Origin: Daucus carota subsp. sativus
Lineage: Eukaryota; Streptophyta; Magnoliopsida; Apiales; Apiaceae
Assembly: GCF_001625215.2 (NCBI RefSeq)
Contig: NC_030383.2
Span: 5,282,779-5,346,778, forward strand
Length of the DNA stretch: 64,000 nt
Direction: 5' to 3'
Under the pieces are notes generated by a model. It saw only the letters and a program-made list of their open reading frames with translations, ran no database searches and had not been told where the DNA came from. Positions 61,141-64,000 of this stretch are shown here, in pieces; the stretch's first letter is position 1; each line of letters begins with the position of its first letter. A program made the translations under genes and the position numbers.

Positions 61141-62477
61141 CACGGACATAAAATAAGAAAACAGAAATAGCAAGAAGGGGGATTAAAGGTAGAAGTTTGT
61201 TAATGCCATTACAGCTTTCAGATTCTTGCTTCAAGCAACAAAACTCAGCAAGACTGTTCGTTATATTTACTGGTTTATCAAATGATTGGACAAGAATACA
61301 TTATACCTAGGCCTAGGTTACTTATCCACAAATAATGCCGCTTTATGTCATTTTGTCATCGTATACATGTATTGTGCGTTTGTCCTCCACATATAACTGC
61401 TCAATTCTGTGCCATCGACGGGTCGATTTGTTGGATTCTCAAATACATTGGACATTTTCCCCTTAAAATAATAATTTTATTCTTAAATCTTTGAACTGTC
61501 GAGGCCCTTTTCCTTTCTTATAATAACAAATAAAGAGATAAAACTATCTTATCTAGATAGATTTGATGCCCTCATAAAAAGATCATGTTATTCCAATTAC
61601 TTGAAGGTTTTAAATTCGGTACATATTGTTTCGCACTCAACATTTTGTACCCGGCAAGTTTATATATCATAAATACCCTGTTAACTGCATTCTTAAAAAA
61701 TTGCAATGTAATTGGTAAGATGTCATTATAATGTTTCATATAGATCTGGGCAACTTAAGCCTAATGTTAAATTTCAATATCCACTTAACACATATAGAAA
61801 AGAATTTTGACATTATGCCGGTAATTCTCTTATTAATTTTAAAATATTTATTATGTGTGATTGATTTGTACTAGGCCACTGGGGTCTAAAATTGGGAAAC
61901 AAAATTCTCCACGTGAATTGCAAAATCTGAAGATTGTAAACAGACTTGAGTCATATCATTTCATAGATTTTTGAGGTTCTAGAAATCTCAAATCTTATAT
62001 GGATTGAAGACCGAGAATTTTAGCTAAATTTAATTTGCGCATTAAATTGATATTAATATATTTTATATGTATTATAAAGAATAAATTATGTATAATATAT
62101 ATATATATATATATATGTATGTATATATTTATTTATTTATTTACACACACAAATATTACATTACAATATTCAAAGGCACGCCAATTACTCATACTTTTTT
62201 TTCAATATATGATAAAAAAAATTATATAGATCATACTCATATTTATAATTATAAGGTAGTCAATTTTTTTTTTATTATTTTGATGAAGTTTTTCTTAAAA
62301 TCAAATTATTGAATTAGGAATGAAATTAGTTTAAAAATGAAGAACCGATACTAATTTCTTTTTAAATATTAGTCGATTTTTGTTTCATCTACAATTAATT
62401 TTTCAAAAATTATAAAATTGCTAATTATAGTTATTATTCGATGATTGTAAATGGTCAATATTCAATAATAGTCAATA

Positions 62478-62702
62478 GGTCCTGTTCCCTGACACTAGTG
62501 AAAGGTTATCTAACACACTGTACGGGGGCCGTGAGATCTATATATCAAGGGCTCAGATCCAATTTGAGATTTTAATGTGTCCGCTGTAAGCGAAAAATAT
62601 ACGCGGATATATTAAAAATCTAAGATTAGATCTGAACCCTTGAAATATAAATCTGACGGCTCCGTGTAGTCTCTAACACACGGTTGTCAGAGAACATGAC
62701 CC
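62478..62702. mobile_element. MITE of the GGTCCTG-TCCCTGACA family, copy 2
   Basis: The left end is GGTCCTGTTCCCTGACA and the right end, reverse complemented, is GGGTCATGTTCTCTGACAA. The AACACAC and CTGACGGCTC motifs match copy 1 at 48486-48756, as does the ATTTCAAGGG-like interior. Confidence 0.65.
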
Positions 62703-63393
62703 TAGCTAATATTCAAATACACAAATTATAATTACAGAGATGTCGCTATTGCTTATTATATATTAATATATATGAAGATGAACCGTTACATGTGTGGCAT
62801 CATAAATCATTCAAGATAGACAAATAAGAAACATAATGAATAATAACAAATATCAGTATAAGATTTAATTATTTATGAGAAATAATAACACCATAAAATA
62901 GGAGGATAGTTTCATTATAACACGGTAACCAACACTATGACAAGAAATGATGTCATATACACGTTTATATCCCCGATACAGTAGGATGAGTATCTCTTGT
63001 ATATTGATAAAACCAACAAAATTATTTTAATTTAATAAATAATTTGCTTTTTTACTTGAACATGGATATATTACTTTTATAATTTTCGAAGGGCATCTTC
63101 CCTTTACAATATGATAACCCAAAGCGAGACAAAAACTTCTCCGGAAAAAAAAAACTCAAAACAAATAAATGAGATAATTGAAATTCTAATTTTGTTATAG
63201 GTGCAAAAGCACACACATTCTGCCATTCTGGTTGTATAAATACAATAAAATAAACAAGAAGAAACATTAGAAAACAAAATAAACAAAATTCATTCACAAC
63301 CAAATCATTACCAGCAAATACAATCTTGATTTCAATCCTCACACAATCCTCCTCAACGCCTCTCTTCTTCATCGTCGTCGTCTTCTTCCTAAG

Positions 63394-63845
63394 GTGATCA
63401 CCCATCTCTCTCTTTACCATCTTTTTCTAACTTTATTTTCAAATTCTGCAATTTTTTTTTTTAAATTTGGTTAAGCACATTTTTTTAATTCTTGCTTCTT
63501 GAGATCAACTTAAAGTTTGTAAATTTATGTATTACTGCCCTGTTTAATGTGGTACTAGCCCTTTTCTTTTATTTTTATGCATTCTAAAAATGTACTTTTG
63601 TGATTTATGTAAGGCTTGTGTGTGTCTATTTTTGTCTGTCTGTGTGTGTTCTTATGTGAATTTTTGTGTTGGGTACTTGTTAGTGTTGAGGGTGATGATC
63701 GAATTTATGGGTTTGGATCATAATGTTGTTATGATTAATGGGTTTTTGTTGGATTATGGGATTGTGGTGTTCAAGTGTGTTTGATTAGTCTAGTTGGTTT
63801 TTTCTGTGTTGATGGATTTTTGTGGTTTGGTTTGATTGAATGTAG
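63394..63845 (+). other. Leader intron of the Agenet-domain gene
   Basis: A predicted 5' UTR exon (about 63290-63393, rich in CATC and CTTC) ends CCTAAG before GTGATC. The acceptor GAATGTAG ends at 63845. The T-rich, G-containing interior is typical of a plant leader intron. Confidence 0.55.
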
Positions 63846-63886
63846 GATTTAGGTTTTGTGTTCGATTAGAATCGGATACAATTAAG

Positions 63887-64000
63887 ATGATGATTTACAA
63901 GAAAGGGAGTAGAGTTGAGATATTGTGTGAAGATGAGTTGCCATCGGGTTCTTGGCGAAGTGCTGAAATAATCTGCGGTGATGGTTATAATTTCAAGGTT
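63887..64000 (+). CDS. Agenet/Tudor-like domain protein, N-terminal part
   Basis: The first 38 codons, cut off by the window end. The protein opens MMIYKKGSRVEILCEDE, followed by LPSGSWRSAEIICGDGYNF. This matches the start of a plant Agenet domain (a Tudor-like fold that binds methylated histone tails or other chromatin ligands), where a KGSxVEV strand precedes PSGSWRxAxI. The complete protein and any partner domains (BAH, DUF724 and so on) lie beyond the window. The first of two adjacent ATGs is taken as the start. Confidence 0.75.
   Translation, partial: MMIYKKGSRVEILCEDELPSGSWRSAEIICGDGYNFKV

Larger units (their letters stand above)
59570..63290. other. Intergenic region with two MITEs
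   Basis: No supported gene in 3.7 kb of AT-rich DNA. It holds a GAGCAxCTCCAAGG-ended MITE (60824-61140) and a second copy of the GGTCCTG family (62478-62702). An (AT)n tract lies near 62094-62116. Confidence 0.6.

Overview
The window is nuclear DNA from a flowering plant, most likely a eudicot. Genes are split by GT-AG introns, several have a leader intron in the 5' UTR, intergenic DNA is AT-rich, and plant mobile elements are common: Ty3/gypsy, TRIM, Helitron, hAT, and mariner-type MITEs whose ends read CTCCCTCCGTCCC. I cannot name the species. No tRNA, rRNA, CRISPR array or bacterial operon was seen.

Layout, left to right. 1-5.1 kb: a DUF1644 zinc-finger gene (+) with a 1.9-kb leader intron, preceded by a MITE. 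5.1-11.9 kb: gene-free AT-rich DNA with a palindrome-ended MITE and an A-tailed retroposed insertion flanked by 19-bp duplications. 12.0-20.6 kb: a DeSI/PPPDE cysteine protease gene (+) whose 7.2-kb first intron holds a young but defective gypsy element and a mini-Helitron. 21.0-22.2 kb: a Helitron-like element. 23.5-27.5 kb: a nine-coding-exon acyl-protein thioesterase gene (-). 27.5-34.5 kb: mobile elements and one unrecognised, possibly broken gene.

34.55-41.5 kb: a direct tandem duplication of 3,469 bp. Each unit holds a complete receptor-like kinase gene (-, like Arabidopsis At5g20050), the divergent promoter region it shares with MUS81, and MUS81 exon 1. The second unit runs into the rest of MUS81 (+, 15 coding exons, ends 48,237). 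The first unit's MUS81 exon is an orphan. I saw no difference between the units, so this is either very recent or an assembly artefact.

49.2-52.3 kb: a small predicted plastid membrane protein (+) whose intron carries a TRIM element and a diverged tandem repeat. 53.2-53.9 kb: a hAT MITE with perfect 8-bp target duplications, ending about 100 bp upstream of the PRMT10 TATA box. 54.1-57.6 kb: PRMT10 (+, seven coding exons). 59.3-59.6 kb: a 95-residue single-pass membrane protein (+). 59.6-63.3 kb: intergenic DNA with two MITEs. 63.3-64.0 kb: the start of an Agenet-domain gene (+), cut by the window end.

The genes are ordinary plant housekeeping and signalling genes and do not form a pathway or cluster. 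I found no convincing new multi-gene system. The most informative observations are the MUS81/kinase duplication, the integrase-less gypsy element in the DeSI intron, and the mobile elements placed in promoters and introns. Spliced gene models were assembled by eye from splice sites, and reading frame was checked exon by exon.
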